A stretch of 64,000 nt of DNA from Dichotomocladium elegans. Taxonomy: Eukaryota; Mucoromycota; Mucoromycetes; Mucorales; Lichtheimiaceae. Positions 46,493-57,100 of the stretch are shown piece by piece. Position numbers and translations under genes: made by a program. Location of the stretch: positions 248,001 through 312,000 of the forward strand of contig JAIXMN010000028.1 of NCBI GenBank assembly GCA_025716815.1. Direction: 5' to 3'. The notes below the pieces were generated by a model. The model was not told the DNA's origin. It was given only the letters and a program-made list of their open reading frames with translations, and did no database searches. Numbering within the stretch: the stretch's first letter is position 1; each line of letters starts with the position of its first letter.

Positions 46493-47958
46493 TGGAATAC
46501 CCAGCGTATGATAAAGGAATCTAGCATTTGAGGCATCCGAAGTTGCCGACTAAATTATTTCTTCCCAGTTACCCAACATTGTTGCATGACTCTGTAAACC
46601 ACTCTGAATTTCTACCTACTTATAATTTATAAAACATATTGAGCACCTTATTCCCGAGATAGACCCTGTAGTGTATGTTTTAAAATGGTCATTATTTATG
46701 GTTGTACTTTGGCCTACGGATCAGGTCAGATCGAGGAGTCGGGCCGACGGTTACTGATTTATGAGTGAGCTCGTGTGACCCCAGCTCAACTCATCGGTCT
46801 GAACTCCAGCGCGAAACTTGGATGAGCATCATTTGCGATATGGAAAACTGAATGAAGGAATAGAGATAGCATATGAAGCTTCAATGAAAATGGGTGTTTA
46901 TTCGGTTTCTTCTCGCCATTCTACATCGAGGCTAATAGATCTAGAATCAAACGTTTGGCGCACTTCTGACATTTCCCATACAAATACTGCTTTCTTTTTC
47001 TATCTTACGTAGAGTCTTAAATCAGCAATGATCATTTATTCTTCAATAACAGTTGATGGCCCTACATGGTCAAGCATTACATAGACTCTGGCATAAACAG
47101 GAGTTTATGTTGCTTGTTATGTCTGGCTATAAATAGAGATTATGCTAATCTTTCTGCCTGATCGACCAACTGCTTATGACAATAAGATGCAAATTCAACC
47201 TGTAGTAAAATTAGGCATAAAGGTAATCTAGACTTGTTTGATTTTATGACTAGCATTCACCTTCAATTATGCAGCTGATTTGTCAGCACTGCTATTTGCT
47301 GCCCGATATGGATCCTTCCACCTCTTTTCAGCTTCAGTCAATGGCTTTGTTGGTGTACTATTACAGAACAGGGAAAGCAACGGTGCATTTTTTTTGGGTA
47401 TTTCTACATCTATCAATTGCGATCTTACTTGTACGCTTTCATTCGCAGCGATGACCTATAGGATCTTTATAGTACTATGCTGGTTATTTTAGGCTTCTTT
47501 TGGTTTACTTCAAAGTTAAATAAATACTATCTATGAACGGAAGTGTAGTTTTCAATGGTATTTACTACTACGAAAGAACTGCGACAACGATGCAAAAATA
47601 AAACCCACCGTTGATTGTGCTACGGCTAGCTCCTTTATCAATGACCCTGTAAGGTTCTCATTCAAATCCCTATTAATACATGGCATCGAAGCTCTTTCTA
47701 GGTATCCATACTTCCACTGTTGCATTTATTGACATCAGTACCTTTCCTCACCAAACTCATATACATAATATATATATATGCATTCTTATCGATATTTAAA
47801 AGAGACATTCATCATTCTATCATATATTTTGTCGCTGGGATTGGCCACTGTTTTATCCGCCAGAAAGACGGCAATTGGTTGAGGAATCTGTGTGACGTTA
47901 CGCGACAAAAAATAAAAAAATTAATTTGTGTTATTTTTGTACTCTATTGAGTAGCTGT
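46493..47958. other. Gene-poor interval
   Basis: A/T-rich sequence downstream of SEC5 as far as the tRNA gene. It has many short open frames without family resemblance and a (TA)n stretch near 47769-47780. Nothing is supportable as a gene. Confidence 0.4.
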
Positions 47959-48031
47959 TGCCCACTACTGGAATCGAACCAGTGACCTTCTGCTTACTAG
48001 GCAGACGCTCTGCCAACTGAGCCAAGTGGGC
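47959..48031 (-). tRNA. tRNA-Thr(AGT)
   Basis: A 73-base minus-strand cloverleaf without intron. The acceptor stem GCCCACT pairs with AGTGGGC, followed by discriminator A. The D arm is GCTC-AGTTGGCA-GAGC. The anticodon stem TCTGC/GCAGA encloses the loop CTAGTAA with anticodon AGT. The T arm ACTGG-TTCGATT-CCAGT is perfect and holds the B box GGTTCGATTCC. Anticodon AGT (read as IGU) decodes ACU/ACC/ACA threonine codons. The template-strand A run at 47935-47928 downstream of the 3' end (TTTTTGT-type on the coding sense) may terminate polymerase III. Confidence 0.95.
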
Positions 48032-48719
48032 TTAGATGTTTAATTAGAATAGAGATAATACACATACTAAATCTGAAAAATGAATCACGTGATATCTTGA
48101 ATTGGTGCTGCATTAGTATGTTTTTCTTTAAACGAAATCGAGCATGCACTTCAAGCACACAAGATCAGTGATCAACATAAAAGGCTCTATGGCAGATCTA
48201 TGCTGCTATATACCGGTGTTTCGCTATGGCTACTTCATCTTGAATGCCTGATTTAAGACTTGTTTATTCCATATGGAAGATGAAATGCGGACTTTGTGGT
48301 TGAATTCTGCAGTGATTGCTGTCGATGACGACGATATCGTTTTCGGAGACAGAGAGAGCCTGAAAGTTTTGGCACCAAAGCGACAGTTTACAGTTTTTTT
48401 TTTTTTTTTTGGAGACCAGCTCAACCTCCTCTGTTTTAATCAGCCTAATTCAGGCGAATTATGAACTGCCAAATCGGACATAGAACTACTTATGCAGCTC
48501 CTGTTCATCTCTTAAGGGAGTTTCCAGTTCTGCTGTGACTTCCCAAAAAGCTTGCAAATCTGTGAGAGAAAGCTGATGTCGACCCTAACTTGCAGGATAT
48601 GAAAAAGTTTGTGGTACGCACAGTTACATGCGACCACCGAAAGTTCTTACAACGCGCGCCACCATCACCATCATGCGGGACACAACTTCTGAGATGTGCA
48701 TTGGTCAATCAGGTAATGT
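48032..48719. other. Interval without a gene
   Basis: A short stretch between the tRNA and the inverted-repeat element. It contains a poly-T run (about 48395-48410). No coding region was recognised. Confidence 0.35.
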
Positions 48720-48721
48720 TA

Positions 48722-49239
48722 CAGGATTTTCGAGAAGAAGTTTGCCACAACGTTTAGTTGTTGGTATAGACCGTCTAGGTTTTTCGTCGTTTTTGCTTCA
48801 AATTCGAATTCAAATTTCAGTATTTCGTTTTGTTCTATCGCGAGCGGAAGTAAATGAGACTGGATAACGGTGCTCTTTATTATACCATGAGCTGCCTCGC
48901 TATAACAAATTGGTAAGCGGTGTTTCACGAGCTACTAAGAAGGTCATGTGATCTCCGCTCTAGAGTGATAACTACAACACGTTTCTCTTCTTTCTTTGAA
49001 ATTTGAATCAAACACAAACGTTTAGCCATCCAAAACTATTCTGGTGTAAAAAGAAGCTAAGGAAGACTTACCTATGGCATCGACGGAAACCTTCTTCTAC
49101 TATTGTCTTTAAGTTTTGACAAAAAGATAGCAACGAAATATTAAAATTTGAATTCGAATTTGAAGTAAAAACGACGACGAAAAATCTAGACGGTCTATAC
49201 CAACAACTAGAATTTGTGGCAAACTTCTTGAAAATCCTG
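48722..49239. mobile_element. TA-flanked MITE-like element with long terminal inverted repeats
   Basis: A 518-base element. Its ends read CAGGATTTTC and GAAAATCCTG and are immediately flanked on both sides by TA (48720-48721 and 49240-49241), the target duplication of Tc1/mariner transposons. The inverted repeats extend inward for about 110 bases with few mismatches (left arm to about 48832, right arm from about 49130), sharing GTTGGTATAGACCGTCTAG and CTTCAAATTCGAATTCAAAT. The interior of about 300 bases has no significant open frame. A non-autonomous element (MITE) or a foldback element is the natural reading; no autonomous partner with these ends is in the window. The 37.6-kb transposase relic does not obviously share them. 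Confidence 0.85.
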
Positions 49240-49276
49240 TATAAAAGGTATGGCGATAGCGGGCCTATAAGGCTAT

Positions 49277-50180
49277 TTAATACAACTCCCTGTTTCTTTG
49301 TCCACCCGTGCTTGCTGAGTCATCCAGGCCATAGTCACCTTTTACAAGTTGGACACAAGGCTGATCAATTACCATATTGCATCCATAACAACTGACCGAT
49401 TTTTGTCCCTGGGGACAAGCTATGCTCGCATCCACCAAGAAGGAAGAAGTGACTGCAAAAAGAGAAAAAGATAAGGGATCGAACTGCATCGTTGGGTAAA
49501 GCGTAAAATAACGATCTCTCGATTTTTTAGTTCTATGTTTAAACCACTAACCCCATACATCATAAGGGCGCTGTGGATCATAGAAAATGCACATGCCGTT
49601 TGAAAAATCAAGTCTGATAACCTTGAGATTAGAGTAGTAACAGTTTGATTCCAAAAGACATCATATAAGATAAGAAGTGTAAACTGATTGTCATCATCAT
49701 GAATGTCGGCGTAGGGGAATGCTGCTTTTTGTTTCTCATCGTCAAACAACCAAGTAACTAAGGAACGCCCACTCATTTTATACGCATCGGCTGTTTTGTT
49801 TAATTTACTGTATCGTACCAAATTTGGATGATTGGAAGTAGCGGATCTGGCCACCAAATGCATTCATCTATACCCACCGGTAATCAACATGAAGATAGCA
49901 GCAATTCCGGGTGAGTGAATCAATCCAGCAATCTGTTCCTTGTAGCAACGAACGGACAGATTCCTTCACACAGAAAGGAGAGACCAAAAACCTCTATGTC
50001 ACTACGAACAGTGATTGGATTGATAGTTACAAATTCGGCATACTGCAAGCATCGATGACCAGGCAACTGAACAAACGCTGCCGACCATCCGTATCTACCG
50101 TTCATTTGTGGTCTACCTCTAAAGTTGCCTGTCCCTCTGTTTCTGCCGCTGTTTCCTCCCCGCCAAATACTTCGTACTGA
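49277..50180 (-). other. Possible unrecognised minus-strand gene
   Basis: Three minus-strand open stretches lie in line: about 50150-49920 (MNGRYGWSAAFVQLPGHRCL, then FVTINPITVRSDIEVFG), 49863-49510 (MHLVARSATSNHPNLVRYSK, WLFDDEKQKAAFPYADIHDD, LLILYDVFWNQTVTTLISRL) and a shorter one to 49277 with several Cys. Amino-acid make-up is balanced and not repeat-like, so they may be exons of one gene. No family is recognised and the joins are not established. Confidence 0.3.
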
Positions 50181-50308
50181 TTATCGTCAGTACACATCTG
50201 GTTAACCCCGTGGACGCGGATGTAAGTTAAGCATATAAGAAAGGATTAATATTTTTTTGGATGTTAAGGATTTGCTCTCCATGATGCGAAATCTTTTTAC
50301 CTGTTGAT

Positions 50309-50362
50309 ACGACAATTTCATATAATTTTATGCGACATTTATTTGGAAATAAAGTATGGCTC
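50309..50362 (-). repeat. Inverted copy of the 37.5-kb dispersed repeat
   Basis: Read on the minus strand, this stretch contains TTTATTTCCAAATAAATGTC, GCATAAAATTATATGAAA and TTGTCGTATCA, matching the repeat at 37511-37585 apart from a small deletion. There is no transposase frame beside it, so it may be a solo end of the same element family. Confidence 0.5.
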
Positions 50363-51454
50363 CCACCGAAATAAAGATGCCCCTATCTCAGCGAATCAGG
50401 AGATATAAATTTCTAGGGCCAGATGACCTGCACAAGCGAGTACTCCTTTTTTTCCCATCTCAATTCATTCAGCTCTAAAAAAGATATATCGAGCAATGCG
50501 CTGGTAGGAAACGGAACTAATTTATTCTGTACGAGTGTGGGTCCATAGTTCAATGAAATAACGTATTTTAATACGAGTGCAATTGATGAAAGATGTTTCT
50601 CAGAGCATTGAAGTGGTACGAAGGAGTGTGCAAGTATATATTGATCTTCCATGCCTCGGAGCTAAACTAAAAGCGTACAGAAACTGCAGGATATTTGGTT
50701 AAGTGGGAGAAGGACTGTCACCGTGAGTTTCTGGTGCTATGAAACTCAGTATCTGATTACCTACTTGGTGAGGATCAGTTACGGCTGTCACATTCATATG
50801 TTTGGCGAAGGCTTTACAGCCGGAAACAAATGGGGTATTTCAATAGTATTCTATATTTTTGTTTTTGGTGGATGGCCCACAATTCGAGCACCATTATATA
50901 TACGAGAATTCGTGACAATAAAGTTTCAAACAATTTATGCTTGACAGGCTTTCATACATACCACCTGAATTTTTTATGGACACGATTCCCTGATCTTACG
51001 AGAGGGCAAAGAAGAGTACATGTTGTTGTGTAGCTGCATACGAACCCAGCCCTCATTGCTTCATCTGTAGCAACCCCTATAAATATTCGCATGGGCAGTA
51101 ATACCAATTTTTCGTCTTATTCTCTCGTACACAATAAAACATATTTGAATATCATTTTGTTAAGGTAGAGAGAATTCGCGCTTGGAAGCCTAGAAGAGGT
51201 TCGGATCCATTGTGTATCTGTATATGTAAACAATAAGAACAGCCTATTTGCGACAGAAGGAGTGCAATAAAATAAAATGCTATCTCGGTCAGTAGAAGTG
51301 AATGGATCCCCAAGGGGATGAGTTTCGGGAGGTGTTAGGAGTGTCATGAAGAAAAGGAGTTGCTTCGCAATGAACATTCAATGAAGATAAATAGAGAAGC
51401 TAATATTTTGTCTCGACTGCTGTCTTCCTTCATCATCCAGAATACATTTTCAGA
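50363..51454. other. Interval without a confident gene
   Basis: About 1.1 kb leading to the Kre9-like gene. Open frames here (one at 50723-50944 with hydrophobic content) lack family resemblance. A pyrimidine-rich stretch lies immediately upstream of the 51455 start. Confidence 0.35.
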
Positions 51455-52600
51455 ATGAAGGTAGGTCTTACTCAGACCGGATTTTCAAACTTTCTGATTG
51501 CTTATAATCGACCCACAAAAAAAAGTTATCTTCCTGTGCCTCTTTATTGCTATGTCTCTCACTGTTTGCTCCGGCCACGCTCGCTGACAGTGAATATCTC
51601 AAGAAACCTGTCCCAGGCTCAGTCTTCTGTATTGGCTCACGGATAGACTTTGTGGTGGAGAGGATGTCAGACGATGATGACAAGGTGACTCTCGCCCGAG
51701 TTTATCGACATAGCGACGCGCCGCCTATGGGCAGAAAGCGTTCAATGATTGAAAAGAGAGAAGATGACGATGACGATGACGATGATGACGAGGATGACGA
51801 CGACAACGATAACGATAACGGTGACAGTAGTGACAGCAGTGATAGTGAGACATCTAGGTATGGATTTGCGCTGGTGGAGGGCGAATTAATATTGTTTCTC
51901 AAACAACGATTTGTCTACAATTAGGCTTACATATGTGGGTACTATCGCCAAATGGTATGGAGCAAAGGTCCCTGACGATGATAGTCCTGTCAAGTTTTCC
52001 TGGGTCGTTCAGAATGTCACACCAGGCAGATATCATATTCAAATGGAAGAGAAGGAAGTCAAGGATGAGAATAAGGTTGACAACGGCGACAGCGACGATG
52101 ATGTTACCAGGAGTCACGTCTTTACCATCCTTCCGGGCAATGCTAACAGCTGTCCCGTAAACTCGGCAACATCTGTAACATCGGCGTCGAGTACTATGCC
52201 CAACAACGTTTATCCTAATCCATCACTACAAGAAACCCCAAGCACGTCAGCAAATATACAGCAGCAGCCAGGGTCTGATCCAGCACCAGTAGTTGGCGGA
52301 CAGACGGCTAGCGATGGTCAGCCCGGCTATGGCCCAGGAACTGTCTACCCTGTACCTGAGCCATCCGATCCTTACGCTGCTGCATCGCAGCCCTCAGTTC
52401 CCCCACAGTCTCTACCCGCCTCGCAAGATTCAGCCCCGCAGCAACCTGTAGCTGACGTACAGCAGATCTCCACATCAGGTCAAGGTTCCCAAGCACCCAC
52501 TGTTGCCCAGAATGTATTATCATCTGTGCCTTTGCCTGTGACAAACAAACAGATCGTCAAACGAAGAATACAGAAGGCAGCTCTTCGTGAGCGACGATAG
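51455..52600 (+). CDS. Secreted Kre9/Knh1-like (Ser/Thr-rich, GPI-anchor-family domain) protein
   Basis: Likely an extracellular or cell-wall protein. Three exons (51455-51460, 51526-51857, 51925-52600) join in phase to 337 residues. The first exon is only ATG AAG; splicing it to the second gives a textbook signal peptide, MKLSSCASLLLCLSLFAPAT followed by LADSEYL. The domain resembles the Kre9/Knh1 N-terminal fold (PF10342): PVPGSVFCIGSRIDFVVER, then VTLARVYR, RLTYVGTIAKWYGAKVPDDD, and FSWVVQNVTPGRYHIQM with a final HVFTI. A run of about 25 Asp/Glu/Asn residues is inserted in the middle of that fold, which is unusual. The remainder is a Pro/Gln/Ser/Thr-rich stalk, as in wall mannoproteins. 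The C-terminus ends basic (KQIVKRRIQKAALRERR), so a GPI-attachment tail is not evident. Role in beta-1,6-glucan assembly is known for Kre9, only inferred here. Confidence 0.7.
51764..51844 (+). repeat. GAC/GAT (poly-Asp) tract
   Basis: A trinucleotide-type tract of GAC and GAT codons with GAG and AAC interspersed, in frame in the Kre9-like protein and giving an almost purely acidic stretch (Asp, Glu, Asn), followed by Asp/Ser alternation. Confidence 0.85.
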
Positions 52601-52856
52601 ATGAATTCAGCTCGCACCGAGAAAATTAAATATAATCATAAACGAAGTTCCTTGCGGCGCCCGTAGGTCGTGCTAATTGTTTAGTTCCTATGGTGGTGGT
52701 AGTGATGGGGGGAGGCATTGACATCACGGTGACATACGAACCCGCTACATCCGTGACTTGAAGTCCCCGAATGCAGGTAGCCAATAAAAAATTGTCTGGC
52801 CTATAAAAACCCAGATTTCTCGGATTGCATAACGTTCCGCTTTTCCCTCTTTTTCC

Positions 52857-53657
52857 ATGAATCCTGTCAGCGCACTGAAAAGGATATATAACCAGTCCTA
52901 TAGCAAGCGACCGATCCTTACGCTGTGTATAACCAATTGCGTTCTTGGTGGTTTGAGCGACTGCCTGGCCCAGAGTATCACATACTATGAGTATCACCAC
53001 AGCGAAGGTGGCAAGCGACAACCGGATATCATGGACAACCGACTTCCCGAGAACATACGTTCCCATCAGGACTTGTATCCCGAACCAGCTATATATGAAT
53101 TTAGCCGGACGGCGCGCTTTGCACTTTACAACTTCTCGATCGCACCTGTTGTTGGCACGTGGTATATGACGCTAGACCGATATTTCCCCATGCCTCCAGC
53201 AACAGCGAAGGTGTCCTCTCGTGTGAAAGATATCATTGCACTAAAGCGAATGGCAAGTATAACGCGGGAGATGGCGGAAGTGATAGAGTCGCTAACATCG
53301 CCCCCGATGGATGATCGGCGACCTTCCGGGGGGGGGAACACGAACTAGGCTACGGATCAGGTGTTCTTTGCGCCTCTAGGCCTGGCAATCTTTTTCACTG
53401 TAATGGGGCTTGCCGAGAGTGGCAAATGGGAAGGTGTACAAGAAAAGTTTCGCGATGCGTTCAAGCCGGCTTTGATGGCAAACTATACCGTTTGGCCTCT
53501 TGTGCAGCTCATCAACTTCAAGTTTATGCCATTGCAGTACCGCCTGCCATTTGTCAGTGCCCTTGGTATTCTTTGGAACGCGTACCTTAGTTGGATTAAT
53601 AACGCTTCGAAGGAAGAAGAAAAAATGATTGAGCTTCAGAAAAGCGCCCATCAATAG
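52857..53657 (+). CDS. Mpv17/PMP22 family membrane protein
   Basis: An inner mitochondrial or peroxisomal membrane protein of the Mpv17/PMP22/Sym1 family, possibly a channel. Two exons (52857-53252 and 53349-53657) give 234 residues. Family features in order: the N-terminal LKRIYNQSYSKRPILTL, GGLSDCLAQ, FSRTARFALYNFSIAPVVGT (family 'R..R....G....GP..H.WY..L'), the WYMTLDRYFP segment, KRMATDQVFFAPLG created by splicing, then FKPALMANYTVWPLVQLINF and LPFVSALGILWNAYLSW, the family signature. The two exons are in the same frame but separated by an in-frame TAG; only an intron with a GC donor (gcaagt at 53253) and acceptor at 53348 removes it and yields the conserved 'R.a.DQ..faP.g'. It is a tandem neighbour of the Kre9-like gene, 256 bases apart. 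Confidence 0.85.
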
Positions 53658-54136
53658 ATGAGAATATCCTTCTCACTGGGGCGTCACCGTCAAAGACGGT
53701 GTACATATAGTGTTCAATTGGTGAGTGATGCTAAATTATTGGACCTAACTCCTAATGCAGACGTATATAGTTCTTTTTTTTTTTTAACCCACCCTCTCTT
53801 CCATGCCATGTAATAAAATACTCTGCTGTTTGCTTTTTGTGATAATTGAGAAATTTGGAATGCCGAAAAGGGAAAACGTCCTTTTTCTCTTTGTTGGACA
53901 TGGGTTTTTAAAATGGTCCCAATTCACCGCCAGAGCTGCCGGTGTTTATAATGTGTGCAACTTGCCGCACCATTGGATTCAATGGTAAGAATGCTGAAGT
54001 CTGGCAATTGTTTTACTGCATACCGGGGCAGGAACGCTTTATTGAAACACCACAATGCAAGAGCAAACTAGGAATACAGGTCTAAAGAAGGCAAGGAAGT
54101 TGAATGCGTATATATAACGGGAATGCTTGCGAAGGC
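53658..54136. other. Convergent intergenic region
   Basis: This stretch lies between the Mpv17-family gene and the kinesin, which end towards each other. It has a poly-T run (about 53773-53785) and an AATAAA at 53813-53818 on the plus strand that could serve polyadenylation of the Mpv17-family gene. No coding region was recognised. Confidence 0.4.
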
Positions 54137-57100
54137 TTATAAGTGAATGGGGGTTGAAGAGCGCTTGGCTACAGAAGCCCTTGTGTGCGAGTTGGAAAGG
54201 CGATGGAATACATTCGCAGGAGGTGATGGCGGAAGTCGAGGAGGATCAATGCCCGATGGGGTATTAGGTGGCGAGTCAGGAATCACGAATTGTTGCTGGA
54301 GAGGCGAAGGTTGGTGAAGATGGTTGGATGCACGCGAGTCATTTTGATTGTTGAGACTGAGTTCTCGAAGTGAGAATCTTCGGCGGCTCTTGATGGCTGG
54401 TTGCTGTAAAGAGAATGCCCGCCGACGGCCTAAGATGGGTACGGCCACATTGGATGAGGTAAGCTGTAGTGCGGGGAGTGATGCTATCTCCTCCAAGGGC
54501 TTGCGTACAGGAATCGAGTCAAAAAACGCATCCATGGGCATGCGGGGAAGAGATGCTTGCGATGGTGTGGGCATAGGTGGCACTGGCACTGCAACGTCTG
54601 CTTTAGCATGTGAGGTCATGAGACCAGCTTGGACCAGCTGCTGAAGAAACTGGTCCGGTGACGACATCGAGTCGCGTCGTGCGGCCACTGATGGTGGTCG
54701 GTCGATGAGCGACTGGGGGCGCATCGGGCGAATGGACTGGCTAGAACTTAAAGATATTTGGTTATCCTCACTTTCCGCCTGGGCAGGGGACAATGGCCGG
54801 CTTCCTGGCGCTGGTGCAGCAGCTGTTGTGGTTTGGCGCGCCGCGTCATAAAAGCTGCCTAACTGGTTGAAGTGCTCCTCAGCACGGACATCGATCGCCG
54901 AGTCATCGTCGTCTTGCAGCGCTTCCTCGCAGCAGTAGCCTGACAAGGAGGACCGGCGTGATGAACGTTGTTCTATCCGTCGCAGTCTCTTATCATTTGT
55001 AATGGCTGACTCCACAGCCTTGTCCTTCATTGCTGATAAGGTGTGCTGCAGGTCTTGTATTGTCTGTTCAAGTTGGTGGACTTGCGAATGCCGGCTAAGC
55101 TCGTCCATGCGGAGGGCTGCAATATCTTCTACAAGCACCTCCATTACTTTCTCAGCTTCTTCGGGTAACAGGGACCGGATCACCTTAAGTGCCATGTCGT
55201 GTGACGTATCAGGATCTGCATCCGCAGGGAGAGCATATCGTTCTTCAAGAGCATCCATGTCAGACCACTCATCTTCATCCGTCTTCTTGATCGTGCCCAT
55301 AACATCGTCTGCAAACGTTACATGTTTCGCCCGCCGCTGCTTCTGCTGCTGCAGGTCCAAATCAACGACCTCTATTTCTTGCCCTCCGAGCATCATGTGA
55401 GCTGCATCATTATGGAGCGATTGTATGCGGGCGTTAATGTATGAGATCTCAGCGGTGATTGCCTCTAGACGGTCATCCATATAATTCTGCATAGCATGGT
55501 CGAATGGGGTAAAATTGTTGCTATTCCGATCCGGTCGTTCTGACTTGCCGTACAGATGCTCTCGCTCACTTTGAAGATCGGCTTTCTTTTGGGACAATTC
55601 GCTGCGCTTGGCTATCAGACTCTGCATTTCAACAATGGCCTGCTTTCCTTGTATGTACTGGTATAAAGCACGATCGAGGAGTTCCTTTTTCTTGGCTGCT
55701 CGTATGTGGACTGGGACGCGGCTGACGAAGTTCGATCGTCTAGGAGACCTACGCGCGCTGGAGTTTGAGGGAGCCTTGGGACGACTATTGCTGCTGCTAA
55801 TGGCAAGTCTTGCCCCGATGTGTAGCAGTTCAGCGCATTTGCCTAATAATTTGCCATCCAGTACGCCACCTTCGCGCACGGCCTTCCGTAAGATCTGTCC
55901 GAGTTTTCTTAGTTTATCGTCCGCGACAAGCATCTCGTCCGACTTTTTGCGAAGCAAATGCTGGAATTTCTTGTTCTCGCGCTCAAGCCGTCTCCGCTCT
56001 TCGGTGTCTCGCTGCTGGCGCCTTCGGAGCTTCTGGATCTCCCTGTCACGGGCGTTCGTCTGTTCCTTTATACGCATCGCGTCTTCCTTCATACGTTGAA
56101 CCATTTGGCGTTTTTCCAGCTTACTGGCCTCAATATTGATCTTGAGAGCACGTTTCATGGTGATGTTCTGATTCCGAGAGGCAAGCATTTCGTTTGCCAC
56201 CTGGTTCATTTTCCTGCGAACCTCGGAGAGTTCAGCATGCAATGTCTTGATCTTTTGCTCATACGCATGGCGCATCTCTGTCAGCTGCTGTTTCTCACGT
56301 TGGCCGGTGGGCTCTGCCGCTGGCCGGGACAGCGAAGGTGTGTGCTGGCTTTGGACCTGGCATCGACGTAGAGCATGATCTCGCTCACGTTTGATTGACA
56401 GAATCTTATGGCTCAGTTTGGATATCTTCTGCTCGAACTTGTGCCGCATATGGACATATTCGGTCTCACATCGCTCCAGCTGAGACACAAGCTCTTCTTT
56501 GACATGAATGTCGCTTTGAATCTGGCCAATCACTCGCGCGAGGTCTGGATTGCTTTGACATATTTCAGCAAGTTCGGTGTCCTCTGTGAATCCCGTATCG
56601 GCGCCAGAGGATCCACGTGAATGACCACCGCCAGTTTCGTTATTAAACTTGTCCATATGAAGAGCAGCCTCGGATAGGGAGTCCCAATCAGCAGGAGGAG
56701 ACTTGTTCAGAGGAAAAGGGGCATTTGGCTTTAATATGACGCATAAGTGAAGGAAAATTCAACTTACTGTACGGTGAATATCTTCAAGTATCTGATTCTC
56801 CAGAGAGTCGAAGAGAGAATCAGTATCCTTAGAATCGAAAACATCAATTAAACCTTCATCAGATGCGAGACCTTCATCAAGGTCATGTACGTGTTGCTCC
56901 TGTAACCGGGTGTACAAGGTATTAATAAAAGCTATATACTTTCCTATGAGCTAGAAAATAGCAACAGAAGAAGAATACCTGTTCTCTTGGCTGGGTATCG
57001 ATATAACGGCGGTTTTTTTGGAGTTGAGTATGGAGACTACAACAAGTACGCGAAGTGATAAATGATCCCCTTACCTTAACATTCTCAAGGACACGAAGGC

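Noticed and set aside
54348..56620. Several plus-strand frames of 70 to 163 codons
   Set aside because: All lie opposite the long kinesin tail exon, which has coherent coiled-coil content; the plus-strand frames do not resemble proteins.
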